Position numbers and translations under genes: made by a program. Of a stretch of 64,000 nucleotides of DNA, positions 1 to 8,203 are shown piece after piece. The DNA lies in NCBI GenBank assembly GCA_964494625.1, contig CAZBRT010000001.1, forward strand, positions 372,001-436,000, read 5' to 3'. The notes beneath the pieces were generated by a model, which saw only the letters and a program-made list of their open reading frames with translations, did not search any database and had not been told where the DNA came from. Within the stretch, counting starts at the first letter, position 1; the number at the start of each line of letters is the position of its first letter. Source of the DNA: UBA2784 sp964494625 (GTDB lineage: Bacteria; Pseudomonadota; Alphaproteobacteria; Micropepsales; Micropepsaceae).

Positions 1-98
1 TCGAAATATTTCGCCACACCGGCTGAGAGCCGTTCGCTGACATGGTGGCGCAGCGCGTCGCCGATATCGATCTGTCGTCCGCTGACCTGAATCTGCAT
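1..98 (-). CDS. hpf: ribosome hibernation promoting factor, N-terminal part (cut by window edge)
   Basis: Only the first 32 codons lie in the window. The reading begins MQIQVSGRQIDIGDALRHHV and runs without a stop to the edge. This matches the N-terminus of long-form HPF/RaiA proteins, which bind the 30S subunit and dimerise 70S ribosomes into inactive 100S particles in stationary phase. It lies directly downstream of rpoN on the same strand, the usual rpoN–hpf–ptsN order in proteobacteria, which supports the call. Which HPF form it is cannot be judged because the C-terminal half is missing. Confidence 0.85.
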   Translation of the reverse strand, partial: MQIQVSGRQIDIGDALRHHVSERLSAGVAKYF

Positions 99-418
99 GG
101 AGCGTTCTTGTCCGCTTCTTGTCATTTTCTGTTCACGCGTGAAGCCATCTTAAACCCGGATTGCGCCGGAATGTGCATGACGGATGACGCAACAGGGTCA
201 AAAAAACTTCTTGCGTCCGCCGAATATCCTGACCCGGAAACGGTTGAGGGCGCGTTTACCTTGCCTGCCGTCCTGCTGTCGAAGCGGGGGGCTGAAAGGC
301 GGGGGACCATATGAGCGGGTTCCGGGCCTGTCAACAAAGCGGGACCTCGTCAACAAAGCCCGGGCTTTACCCGATTGCACAGAGGGGCAGCGCGGATTAA
401 TTGCGGCAGTATCGGCGC
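99..418. other. rpoN–hpf intergenic region, 320 bp
   Basis: No convincing gene is present. The stretch holds a pair of direct repeats and a 14-bp palindrome just after the rpoN stop (separate entry), and on the minus strand a run of seven T at about 200-206 that I could not pair with a clear stem. hpf may have its own promoter here, but I could not place a good -35/-10 pair or a -24/-12 element. Confidence 0.4.
328..368. repeat. direct repeat plus palindrome after rpoN
   Basis: The 11-mer GTCAACAAAGC occurs twice, about 20 bp apart. The second copy runs into the palindrome AAAGCCCGGGCTTT at 355-368. Read on the minus strand this lies about 50 nt after the rpoN stop and could be a weak terminator or a protein-binding site. 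No function is known to me. Confidence 0.4.
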
Positions 419-1933
419 TTACGCGTCCATCGCCCGGGCGCGACGGCGTTCGACGGACGACGGAATCCGCAGGGCCTCACGGTATTTTGCGACCGTGCGA
501 CGGGCAATATCGATGCCGGCTTCCTTGAGGATGTCCACGATCCGGTCGTCGGAGAGGATTTCCCGGGGACGCTCACCCGAGATCAGTTCGCGGATCTTGT
601 GGCGAACCGATTCAGCCGAGTGGGCATCGCCGCCATCCGATGCAGAAATGGCCGAGGTGAAGAAATATTTCAGCTCGAACAGGCCGCGCGGGGTCGACAT
701 GTATTTGTTCGAGGTGACGCGACTCACCGTTGATTCATGCATGCCGATCGCCTCGGAAATGTGCTTGAGGTTGAGCGGACGCAGATGCTGCACGCCATGG
801 ACAAAGAAACCGTCCTGCTGGCGCACGATTTCGGTTGCCACTTTCAGGATGGTGCGCGCGCGCTGGTCAAGGCTTTTGACGAGCCAGTTTGCCGACAGCA
901 TGCATTCGGAGAGATAGGTCTTTGCCTCACGCGATTTTGCCTGACCGTGGATGGCTGCATGGTAGCGCTGGTTGACGAGAACGCGCGGCAGCGTGTCGGC
1001 GTTCAACTCGACCAGAAATCCGCCATGACCGTCATTGCGCAGGAAGATGTCGGGAATGACGGCTTCGATGGGGGCAGCTTCAAAGACAAGGCCGGGCTTG
1101 GGATTGAGCGCCTTTACCTCCGCAATCATGTCGGCAAGGTCGGCACTGTCCACGCCGCAGAGCTTCATCAGCCCCATGAGATCGCGGCGGGCCAAGAGAT
1201 CAAGATTGGCGAGAAGGGCGGCCATCGCCGGATCAAAGCGGTTCTTGTCCTTGAGCTGCAGCGCAAGGCATTCGGCCAGCGAACGCGCCATGATGCCTGA
1301 CGGCTCCATCTTCTGGAGGCGCTGGAGCACGGCTTCAACTGTTTCGACCGGTGCCGCCAGGCGTGACGCGATGCCGGCAATCTCGCCGCGCATGTAGCCT
1401 GCGTCATCGACCTCATCAATCAGATGCGAGGCGATCAGGCGCTCGGCGGGATCGGTCAAGAGGACCGGCATTTCATGCATCAGATGATCGCGCAGCGACA
1501 TGGGGCGGGTGAGCGTGCCTTCCAGCCCCTCACCATCTTCGCCCATCTGCGCGCCATTGCGGGCGCGTGACCAGTCGATGGGACCGCCGGATGCGTCAGC
1601 CGCCTTGCGGTTGTCCAGATCGGCGCGCGCTTCGTCGGCATAGACATTCTCAAGGCCGTTATCGAAGGTCTCGGGCGCGTCCACACCGCCATGGGCCAGC
1701 GTGACATCGAGCGCTTCGACAGCGCCCGAGGACACGGGCGGCGCCTCGACTTCGTGGATGGGGCCGTCATGACCCTCCTCGCGCTCGAGCAGCGGGTTCT
1801 TCTCAAGCTCGGTCTCGACATAGGCCTGCAGTTCAAGGTTCGACATCTGCAACAGCTTGATGGCCTGCTGCAGCTGCGGCGTCATGACAAGGGTCTGCCC
1901 TTGCCTCAACTCCATGCGCTGCGAAATGACCAT
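419..1933 (-). CDS. rpoN: RNA polymerase sigma-54 factor
   Basis: 504 aa. Sigma-54 directs RNA polymerase to -24/-12 promoters and needs AAA+ enhancer-binding activators. All three parts of the family are visible: the N-terminal glutamine/leucine-rich activator-interacting region (residues 1-50, including MTPQLQQAIKLLQMSNLEL), the core-binding region in the middle after an acidic linker at about 60-135, and the C-terminal DNA-binding part with a helix-turn-helix near HESTVSRVTSNKY. The RpoN box ARRTVAKYREAL is at residues 477-488. The length is normal. It lies 17 bp after lptB on the same strand and is followed by hpf, the usual order in this class. Confidence 0.97.
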   Translation of the reverse strand: MVISQRMELRQGQTLVMTPQLQQAIKLLQMSNLELQAYVETELEKNPLLEREEGHDGPIHEVEAPPVSSGAVEALDVTLAHGGVDAPETFDNGLENVYADEARADLDNRKAADASGGPIDWSRARNGAQMGEDGEGLEGTLTRPMSLRDHLMHEMPVLLTDPAERLIASHLIDEVDDAGYMRGEIAGIASRLAAPVETVEAVLQRLQKMEPSGIMARSLAECLALQLKDKNRFDPAMAALLANLDLLARRDLMGLMKLCGVDSADLADMIAEVKALNPKPGLVFEAAPIEAVIPDIFLRNDGHGGFLVELNADTLPRVLVNQRYHAAIHGQAKSREAKTYLSECMLSANWLVKSLDQRARTILKVATEIVRQQDGFFVHGVQHLRPLNLKHISEAIGMHESTVSRVTSNKYMSTPRGLFELKYFFTSAISASDGGDAHSAESVRHKIRELISGERPREILSDDRIVDILKEAGIDIARRTVAKYREALRIPSSVERRRARAMDA

Positions 1934-1950
1934 CGTCTGCTCCGTTCAAC

Positions 1951-3036
1951 CTAAAGACTGAATTTTTCGCCGAGATAGAGGCGGCGTACATCCTTGTCGC
2001 GCACGATGTCGGACGCGCCGCCTTCCTTGATCACCAGACCGTCATGCATGATGTAGGCGCGGTCGATGATTTCGAGTGTCTCGCGCACATTGTGATCGGT
2101 GATGAGTACGCCGATGCCGCGCGCCTTCAGCTGCATCACCAAAGCGCGGATGTCGCCGACTGCAATCGGATCGATGCCCGCAAAGGGTTCGTCCAGCAGC
2201 ATGAAGGCGGGCGAGGACGCCAGTGCGCGGGCGATTTCCACGCGACGGCGCTCGCCACCCGACAGGGAGACGGCCGGCGTGCGGGCAAGATGGGTGATCG
2301 AGAATTCGGCGAGCAGGTCATTGACGATCTGGTCGCGGCGCACGGGGTTCTTCTCGTGCAGCTCGACGATGGCGCGGACATTTTCCTCAACCGACAGGCC
2401 GCGGAAGATCGACGCCTCCTGCGGCAGATAGCCGACACCCAGCCGCGCGCGGCGGAACATGGGCAAATGCGTCACATCCACGCCGTCGAGTTCGATCGTG
2501 CCGTAATCGACAGGAATGAGCCCCGTCATCATGTAGAAGCAGGTTGTCTTGCCGGCACCGTTGGGGCCGAGCAGGCCAACCACCTCGCCACGGCGCAGGC
2601 GCATGGTCACGCCCCGCACCACAGGGCGCTGGCGAAAACTCTTGCCGATGCGGGTGACAACAAGACCTTCGCTGCCGGGCACAAGGCGCATGGCATCACG
2701 TACGGCGGATGCTGCAGCGGGCGCCGGTTCCACTTTTGCCGCCGGCTTGGCTTCGGGTTTGGCTTCGGGAACTGGTGCCACTGAAGCTTGAGGCGCAAGT
2801 TCCGTTTCCGGCGTCGAAGGCTGAGCGTTCGCCGCTCCCGGCCATTCCGGAGGCAGGAGCGTGGGCATCGGCATCATTGATGCGCCTGCATCATCGGCAG
2901 ACACGCCATCCGCCACAGGCAAGCCATCCATTGCGGATGGGCCTGTGGGCTGGCCAGTCATCTGGCCCTTCGCCTTGCGCCGGGCGTTTCTCGCCTTCGG
3001 CCTGGGCTTTGGTTCTTCGGCGGGAATGTCGCTCAT
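1951..3036 (-). CDS. lptB: LPS export ABC transporter ATPase LptB with a long N-terminal extension
   Basis: 361 aa from the chosen start. LptB powers extraction of LPS from the inner membrane with LptF/LptG and pushes it along the Lpt bridge. The ATPase occupies residues ~123-361: Walker A GPNGAGKTT at 157-165, the LptB-type signature SLSGGERRR, Walker B MLLDEPFAGIDP and the switch histidine in ITDH. The start at 3036 is chosen because GGAGA lies 7 nt upstream; an in-frame ATG at 3063 has no such site. Residues 1-120 are an extra tail rich in Pro, Ala, Lys and Glu, which the ~240-aa E. coli protein lacks. It sits downstream of lptC–lptA and upstream of rpoN. Confidence 0.95.
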   Translation of the reverse strand: MSDIPAEEPKPRPKARNARRKAKGQMTGQPTGPSAMDGLPVADGVSADDAGASMMPMPTLLPPEWPGAANAQPSTPETELAPQASVAPVPEAKPEAKPAAKVEPAPAAASAVRDAMRLVPGSEGLVVTRIGKSFRQRPVVRGVTMRLRRGEVVGLLGPNGAGKTTCFYMMTGLIPVDYGTIELDGVDVTHLPMFRRARLGVGYLPQEASIFRGLSVEENVRAIVELHEKNPVRRDQIVNDLLAEFSITHLARTPAVSLSGGERRRVEIARALASSPAFMLLDEPFAGIDPIAVGDIRALVMQLKARGIGVLITDHNVRETLEIIDRAYIMHDGLVIKEGGASDIVRDKDVRRLYLGEKFSL

Positions 3037-3144
3037 CGGATCTCCATCAGAGCCCGATGGCACCTAAGGATCGGTAAACCAAGAGGCTTCTTCGCAAAAT
3101 TCGTTCCACAGCAATTCAGCACGCAACGCCAACAGCTTCGATGC

Positions 3145-3738
3145 TTAAGGATTTGTTGAAGGGGTTGTGCCTTCAGCGCCGGTCGCGGGTGTTGTCTCGG
3201 GTGTCGTTTCAGGTGGCGGCAGGAAGAGGCCTTCAACACGGCCATCAGCGGCTGAGGCGGTAAGCTCTGCAATGCCGCTGTCGAGATTGACCGTCAGCAG
3301 GCCGCCGCGCAGCACATTATCGCCCTGCGTCAGAACAACGCTGCCTGCCAGCGTCACGCGGCGCGCGGGGACGTCATAGGTGGCGCGCGCAGCCGTCGCA
3401 TCGCCCGACTCTGAAGTCAGCACGATGCCGCCTTCGGCTTCGATCGTTGCAATCGCGCCCTTGGGCGCCTTGATGGTGAGTGTATCGGCACGCAGGATGA
3501 GATTACCCTGTGTCACCACGACATTGCCTGAATAGACCGCCGTCTCGGTCTCGAAATTCGCCGTGCCCTGATCGGCGCTGACAGAGATCGGCTGCGTGCG
3601 GTCGGCGGCCACATCGGCAAAGGGATCGGGCTCGGTCGCCGCCGCTTGCGCGTTGGCAAAATCGGTCCGGGGCGCGACGAGGGCGAGCGTCAGCAAGGAC
3701 ATTTTCATTGCCGCTTTGGCCGCAGGAAGAAAATTCAT
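3145..3738 (-). CDS. lptA: periplasmic LPS transport protein LptA (OstA-like)
   Basis: 197 aa. LptA forms the beta-jellyroll bridge that carries LPS across the periplasm between LptC and LptD. The N-terminus is a signal peptide (hydrophobic stretch LLTLALVAP, likely cleavage after ANAQ). The body has the repeated beta-strand pattern of the OstA domain, with the two turns AVYSGNVVVTQGN and VTLAGSVVLTQGDN. The C-terminal ~20 residues are a Pro/Thr-rich tail. The start is set at the ATG one base after the lptC stop; an upstream in-frame start would extend 90 bases into lptC. Translation is probably coupled to lptC. Confidence 0.92.
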   Translation of the reverse strand: MNFLPAAKAAMKMSLLTLALVAPRTDFANAQAAATEPDPFADVAADRTQPISVSADQGTANFETETAVYSGNVVVTQGNLILRADTLTIKAPKGAIATIEAEGGIVLTSESGDATAARATYDVPARRVTLAGSVVLTQGDNVLRGGLLTVNLDSGIAELTASAADGRVEGLFLPPPETTPETTPATGAEGTTPSTNP

Positions 3739-3739
3739 G

Positions 3740-4390
3740 TCAGGGCGCCCTTTCACGTGAGGCGGGTTCAAAGATGGTGGTGACGCCGCCGGAGAAAACC
3801 GCTTCACGTTTCTCGCGGTCATAAACAAGTTTTCCCGCGCGCACCTCGCCCATGCCGCCGAAAAGCTCGACGGCGCCTTCGGTCACGATCATGCCGCCCT
3901 TGAGGTCGATGCCGGCTGCGGCGGTGTGCATCTCGAAACCGTCCGCCGAGAAAAGCGCAATGCCGCCTTCAAGCGCCAGATGCTCTGTCGTGCGGTCGAG
4001 TGTGCCGTTCCGGGCCTCGATGAACATCCAGCCGTCATCCGCCATCACCATGTCGGCTTCGATGGCGGTCAGTGCAAGTTTTTCGGCATTGGCTGCAATC
4101 TGCACGGCCGAAGAAGCGGTCACGGTATAGGGATGCCCGTCCTCGTCCACGCCTTTGAGGCGCGGGGCCTCCATGCGCGGATTGGCATCGCCCTGATCGC
4201 CCTCCTCGAAGGTGAGCGGGATCTCGGCGCTGTCATCGGTTCCCGACCAGACAACAATGACACCGACAAGGATGACCGCAACCAGCGGCAACATGATGGT
4301 GAGAAGCCGCACAAGCCGGCTGCGACGGGCCAGGCGTGCCGCCTGATCGCGCGCACGCTCTGCCGGTGCGGGGGTGATGCGCTCCGCCAT
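3740..4390 (-). CDS. lptC: LPS export protein LptC
   Basis: 216 aa. LptC is a bitopic inner-membrane protein whose periplasmic jellyroll accepts LPS from LptBFG and passes it to LptA. One membrane segment is visible near residues 28-50 (LLTIMLPLVAVILVGVIVVW) after a basic N-terminus, then a beta-rich domain. The ATG at 4390 comes two bases after the kdsD stop and is preferred to an in-frame ATG at 4414 inside kdsD. The order kdsD–lptC–lptA–lptB joins Kdo synthesis to LPS export. Confidence 0.9.
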   Translation of the reverse strand: MAERITPAPAERARDQAARLARRSRLVRLLTIMLPLVAVILVGVIVVWSGTDDSAEIPLTFEEGDQGDANPRMEAPRLKGVDEDGHPYTVTASSAVQIAANAEKLALTAIEADMVMADDGWMFIEARNGTLDRTTEHLALEGGIALFSADGFEMHTAAAGIDLKGGMIVTEGAVELFGGMGEVRAGKLVYDREKREAVFSGGVTTIFEPASRERAP

Positions 4391-4392
4391 CG

Positions 4393-5457
4393 TCAATTGC
4401 CCGCCCTGAGGCAATCATGGATGTGGAGGATGCCGACCGGCTTTGCCGCGTCGCCTGCCTTGCCGCCGCGCGCCGGCATGACAAAGAGTGCGGTCACATG
4501 CGGCGGGCGCGCCGTCATCTGGGCAAGCGCCTCCTGGACAAGCGCGTCGGCCCGCACGGTCTTGGGATTTTTCGTCATCACCGCCTCTGCCTCCATGGCG
4601 AGGAGGTCCTTGGTCAGATGACGGCGCAGATCGCCATCAGTGATGATGCCGATAAGTGATCCACCGGCATCGACAACGCCCGCGCAGCCAAAGCGCTTGC
4701 CCGTCATCTCGATCAGGACCTGCGGCATTCCTGCTTTCGGCGTGACCAGCGGGATTTCCGATCCGGCATGCATGATGTCGGCAACCCGCTTCAATTGCAG
4801 GCCCAGCGCGCCGCCGGGGTGCAGCACGCGGTAATCGTTCTGCGAGAAACCCTTGCGCTCCATCAGGGCGACGGCCAGCGCATCGCCAAGCGCGAGCATC
4901 ATGGTGGTGGAGGTGGTCGGGGCAAGGCCCATGGGGCAGGCCTCGGGCGCGGATGGCAGCACAAGCCCCGCATCCGATTTGGCAATGAGCGTCGAACGCT
5001 CGCGGCTGGCGATGCCGATCAGGGGAATGTCATAGCGGCGCGTATGCGCGATGAGGTCGCCCAATTCGCGCGTCTCGCCGGAATTGGAAAGGAGCACCAC
5101 GGCATCGCCCGGCGCGATCATGCCAAGATCGCCGTGGCTTGCCTCGCCCGGGTGCACGAAATGCGACGGCGCGCCGGTGGAGGCAAAAGTCGCTGCCATC
5201 TTGCGCGCGATGTGGCCCGATTTGCCCATGCCGGAAACGATGATGCGGCCCTTGACCGCCATCAGTATCCCGACCGCGGCGACAAAGCCTGGCCCCAGGG
5301 CGCGGCTTAGACTGGCCAGCGCCTCGGCCTCGATCCCGAGCACGCGGCGGGCGACTTCAAGGTCCTTGCCCGGCCTGGCCAAGTCCTTCGGGGCGCCCTT
5401 GGAACCGGCGCTCGGCGTGCGGGCGGGCTTTGAATGCTTTGCGGAAGAAGCGGGCAT
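4393..5457 (-). CDS. kdsD: arabinose-5-phosphate isomerase (KpsF/GutQ family)
   Basis: 354 aa. The enzyme interconverts ribulose 5-phosphate and arabinose 5-phosphate, the first step of Kdo synthesis for LPS inner core. It has a SIS domain at ~60-195, with VSGMGKSGHIARKMAATFAS and the phosphate-binding LLSNSGET motif, then two CBS domains at ~225-350 (IMHAGSEIPLV; ITDGDLRR; AVMTKNPKTV). The first ~35 residues are basic and low in complexity. No clear Shine-Dalgarno precedes the ATG at 5457, so the true start could be slightly downstream. It heads the kdsD–lptC–lptA–lptB run. Confidence 0.93.
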   Translation of the reverse strand: MPASSAKHSKPARTPSAGSKGAPKDLARPGKDLEVARRVLGIEAEALASLSRALGPGFVAAVGILMAVKGRIIVSGMGKSGHIARKMAATFASTGAPSHFVHPGEASHGDLGMIAPGDAVVLLSNSGETRELGDLIAHTRRYDIPLIGIASRERSTLIAKSDAGLVLPSAPEACPMGLAPTTSTTMMLALGDALAVALMERKGFSQNDYRVLHPGGALGLQLKRVADIMHAGSEIPLVTPKAGMPQVLIEMTGKRFGCAGVVDAGGSLIGIITDGDLRRHLTKDLLAMEAEAVMTKNPKTVRADALVQEALAQMTARPPHVTALFVMPARGGKAGDAAKPVGILHIHDCLRAGN

Positions 5458-5655
5458 GGGGGCGGGGGAGCCGGAAAAGATTGGAGCGATGACATGCCCC
5501 TTTTCGCGTCTTCAGGCCGATCCAAGCCTGCCAATGCCTTGAGGCCCCATGGTTTTCGCATGGGCGGGCGGCGCGGAAAAGCCCGAATAGTGGCCCGCCA
5601 TGCGAATCCTGTGCCAGATTGTGGAGGCGGGCGGGGCCTGAACCACCCAGCATCC
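5458..5655. other. gap between cyclase and kdsD
   Basis: 198 bp, GC-rich, with no gene that I can support. On the minus strand it should hold the promoter of the kdsD–lpt run, but I could not pick a convincing -35/-10 pair. Confidence 0.3.
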
Positions 5656-6891
5656 TCACAAACGCAGGGCAAATACTTCCTTGGCTTCGCGCACGCCTTT
5701 CAACGCATGGGGGCCAAGCGGCTCTACCTCTTCCTTGTGGATCAAAGCGGCGAAGGGTTCCGACACAAGAATGGTGCGCTGCAATTGTTTGGTCAGCGCC
5801 TCCAGACGGAAGGCTTCGTTCACGGCGGGGCCGATCACGGTGAAGTCGAGGCGGTCGCGGCTGCCGACATTGCCGAAGGTCACTTTGCCGAAGTGAAGGG
5901 CAAATCCTGCTTTGAGGGGCCACGCCCCTTCCGGCAGGGCTTCCGGTGTCAAGGCTTCGAGATTGGCGGCGGCCTTCTTTACCGCGCGCACGGCGCGTTC
6001 AGCCATGGTGCAGCACGCATCCATTTGTGCTTCGCGCGCAATCGGAAATATCGCAAGGATGCCGTCGGCAATCATCTTCACGATATCGCCGCCTTCCGCG
6101 CGCACGGGGGCGGCCACGGCATCATAATAGGCCGAAAGCAATGCGATGATGGATGAGGCGGGCAACGCATCGGTGAGACCCGTAAAGCCACGCATGTCGC
6201 AGGCAAAGACGATGGCGTCGATCTCTTCGCCCATCTCGCGCCTTATGCCACCGCTCATCACGCGACTTGCCGCATCCTCGCCCAGATAGGTGCGCAAGAG
6301 CTGCTGGGTAATCGCGTGGGTGTGCTCAATCTCGACACGCGCCGACAGAAGCGGCAACACGCTTTCCATCAGCGCGAGTTCGGGGGCTGCAAAGCCGCCC
6401 TTGCGATCCGTCGAGAATGAAACGAACTGGCGGGCGCCATCACTGAAGATCAGCGGAAAGGCGGCATAGTCGGTCAGGCCTTGCGCCTTCAATTCGGCAA
6501 GGATCGGGTAGTCCAGATTTTCGGCAACATCTTCCAGACGGCGACGCAATCCACCGGCACCATCATGGATCGTCTTGATCGGGCTCAGCTGATAGGTGTC
6601 GGTGACACGCGCCGTATAGGCCTGATCAAGCTGGCGAAGGCCCTTCTCTTTCTCCCAGAAATACGACCGGCCGATCACTTCGGGATGCCAGTCATTGAGC
6701 GAGAGTGAGAGACGAGCGAGCGGCACACCCGCCTCCACCAGCCGCGATGCCAGCGCGCCCGCGAAGTCAACAAAGCTGAGGCGCTGGCCCTGATACTCGC
6801 CCAGCCAGGCGGCAAAGCTGTTCCACAGCCCGGCCTGGCGGGGCGCATCGATGACAGACGCTTGCGGCGCGGGATCGGCTTTTGCATTCAT
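5656..6891 (-). CDS. class III adenylate/guanylate cyclase
   Basis: 411 aa. It likely makes cAMP (or cGMP) from the nucleoside triphosphate. The C-terminal ~200 residues are the cyclase domain: the first metal-binding Asp is D232 in ACDMRGFTGL, the second D276 in VKMIADGILAIF, and the late core reads VGSRDRLDFTVIGPAVNEAFRLE. The usual Gly before the second Asp is Ala here. Residues 1-195 form a GAF-like N-terminal region with no membrane segment, as in many soluble rhizobial cyclases, so it is probably a sensor module with an unknown ligand. It stands alone upstream of kdsD. Whether the product is cAMP or cGMP cannot be told from this reading. Confidence 0.88.
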   Translation of the reverse strand: MNAKADPAPQASVIDAPRQAGLWNSFAAWLGEYQGQRLSFVDFAGALASRLVEAGVPLARLSLSLNDWHPEVIGRSYFWEKEKGLRQLDQAYTARVTDTYQLSPIKTIHDGAGGLRRRLEDVAENLDYPILAELKAQGLTDYAAFPLIFSDGARQFVSFSTDRKGGFAAPELALMESVLPLLSARVEIEHTHAITQQLLRTYLGEDAASRVMSGGIRREMGEEIDAIVFACDMRGFTGLTDALPASSIIALLSAYYDAVAAPVRAEGGDIVKMIADGILAIFPIAREAQMDACCTMAERAVRAVKKAAANLEALTPEALPEGAWPLKAGFALHFGKVTFGNVGSRDRLDFTVIGPAVNEAFRLEALTKQLQRTILVSEPFAALIHKEEVEPLGPHALKGVREAKEVFALRL

Positions 6892-6944
6892 GCCCGAAAT
6901 GTCCCCAATGCCGTCGCGGCCATTTTTGCCCTAACCAGGAGCGC

Positions 6945-6974
6945 TTGAGACGCATGGCACAGTCCCCATATAAG
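6945..6974 (+). promoter_or_regulatory. candidate sigma-70-type promoter for the nfu gene
   Basis: TTGAGA at 6945-6950 and TATAAG at 6969-6974 are separated by 18 bp, 53 bp upstream of the Nfu ATG in the divergent gap between the cyclase and nfu. Both hexamers are close to consensus. This is prediction by eye only. Confidence 0.4.
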
Positions 6975-7027
6975 CATGACGGCGCCCGCCGCCCAACATT
7001 GTCCCTTCCATCAGGCCATCACCCTCC

Positions 7028-7591
7028 ATGTTCATCCAGACCGAATCGACCCCCAATCCGGCGACCATGAAGTTCCTGCCCGGCCGGGTCGTGATGGCGT
7101 CCGGCACCGCCGACTTTGCCGATGCCGATGCGGCGGGCACGTCGCCTTTGGCCAGCGCCCTTTTTGCGCTTGAGGATGTCGCGCGCGTCTTCTTCGGTCA
7201 TGACTTCATCACAGTGACCAAGGCCCAGGGCGAATGGGCGCATCTGAAAGCGCCGGTGCTTGGCGTCATCATGGAGCATTTTTCGCGCAATCTGCCGGTG
7301 ATGGGCGAGGCTCAGCGCACCGGCGCTGCCGCGCGCGCGCCAGCGGGTGCCTCCGAAAGCGCCATCGTGCGTGAAATCATCGAGCTCATCGACACGCGCG
7401 TGCGTCCTGCCGTTGCCCAGGATGGTGGCGATATCGTCTTTGACAGTTTTGATGAGGGCTCAGGCACCGTCTTCCTGCAGCTTCAGGGGAGTTGCGCCGG
7501 ATGCCCGTCGTCGCGCATGACGCTGAAGAACGGCATCGAGAACATGCTGAAGCACTATATCCCCGAAGTAAACGCCGTCGAAGCCGTCTGA
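7028..7591 (+). CDS. Nfu-type iron-sulfur cluster scaffold/carrier
   Basis: 187 aa. Nfu proteins carry a [4Fe-4S] cluster between two subunits and hand it to client enzymes. The N-terminal Nfu_N domain (MFIQTESTPNPATMKFLPGR, residues 1-90) is the type shared with mitochondrial NFU1. The C-terminal NifU-like domain (~110-187) has the cluster-binding CxxC at C156/C159 in GSCAGCPSS and the VRPAVAQDGGDI motif. The length is normal for NFU1-type proteins. It is the first gene of a plus-strand run and stands 13 bp before the RutE-like gene. Confidence 0.93.
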   Translation: MFIQTESTPNPATMKFLPGRVVMASGTADFADADAAGTSPLASALFALEDVARVFFGHDFITVTKAQGEWAHLKAPVLGVIMEHFSRNLPVMGEAQRTGAAARAPAGASESAIVREIIELIDTRVRPAVAQDGGDIVFDSFDEGSGTVFLQLQGSCAGCPSSRMTLKNGIENMLKHYIPEVNAVEAV

Positions 7592-7604
7592 ATATGAGGA
7601 ACCC

Positions 7605-8198
7605 ATGAGCCAGATCGTCAACGACGCGGCACTTGATACGATATTCCGCAACGCGCGGACCCAGAACGGCTGGCAGGAAAGGCCGGTGCCGCAGACGCTT
7701 CTGCAGGCGGTCTATGACCTTGCGCGCATGGGACCGACAAGCGCCAATTGCTCGCCCGCGCGTTTCGTGTTCGTGACAAGCGCCGCCGCCAAGGAAAGGC
7801 TGAAGCCGTTCCTTCTGCCCACCAATGTCGCCAAGGTGATGGACGCGCCGGTCACGGTGATCTTCGGCCATGACATGAAGTTCTTTGACAAGATCCCGCA
7901 GCTTTTCCCTCACAATCCGGGTGCGCGCGAATGGTTTTCGGGCAATGCCCCGCTTGCCGAAACAACCGCGTTCCGCAATGGCACGCTGCAGGCGGGCTAT
8001 TTCATGCTTGCCGCACGCGCGCTTGGCCTTGATTGCGGGCCGATGTCCGGATTTGACAATGCGGGCGTGGACCGCACCTTCTTTGCGGGCACCGACATCA
8101 AGTCGAATTTCATCTGCGCGATGGGCGCGGGCGATCCCGCAAAAATCTTCCCGCGCAATCCACGGCTTTCCTTTGATGAAGCCTGTCAGGTGATCTAG
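7605..8198 (+). CDS. nitroreductase-family protein, RutE/malonic semialdehyde reductase-like
   Basis: 197 aa. The family binds FMN and reduces small substrates with NAD(P)H; RutE reduces malonic semialdehyde to 3-hydroxypropionate in pyrimidine breakdown. The FMN-binding start RPVPQTLLQAVYDLARMGPTSANCSP and the stretch GYFMLAARALGLDCGPMSGFD are characteristic of the RutE/HadB branch. No other rut genes are near, so the physiological substrate is inferred from family only. It shares the strand with nfu and is followed 5 bp later by tsaB. Confidence 0.85.
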   Translation: MSQIVNDAALDTIFRNARTQNGWQERPVPQTLLQAVYDLARMGPTSANCSPARFVFVTSAAAKERLKPFLLPTNVAKVMDAPVTVIFGHDMKFFDKIPQLFPHNPGAREWFSGNAPLAETTAFRNGTLQAGYFMLAARALGLDCGPMSGFDNAGVDRTFFAGTDIKSNFICAMGAGDPAKIFPRNPRLSFDEACQVI

Positions 8199-8203
8199 CG
8201 GCC

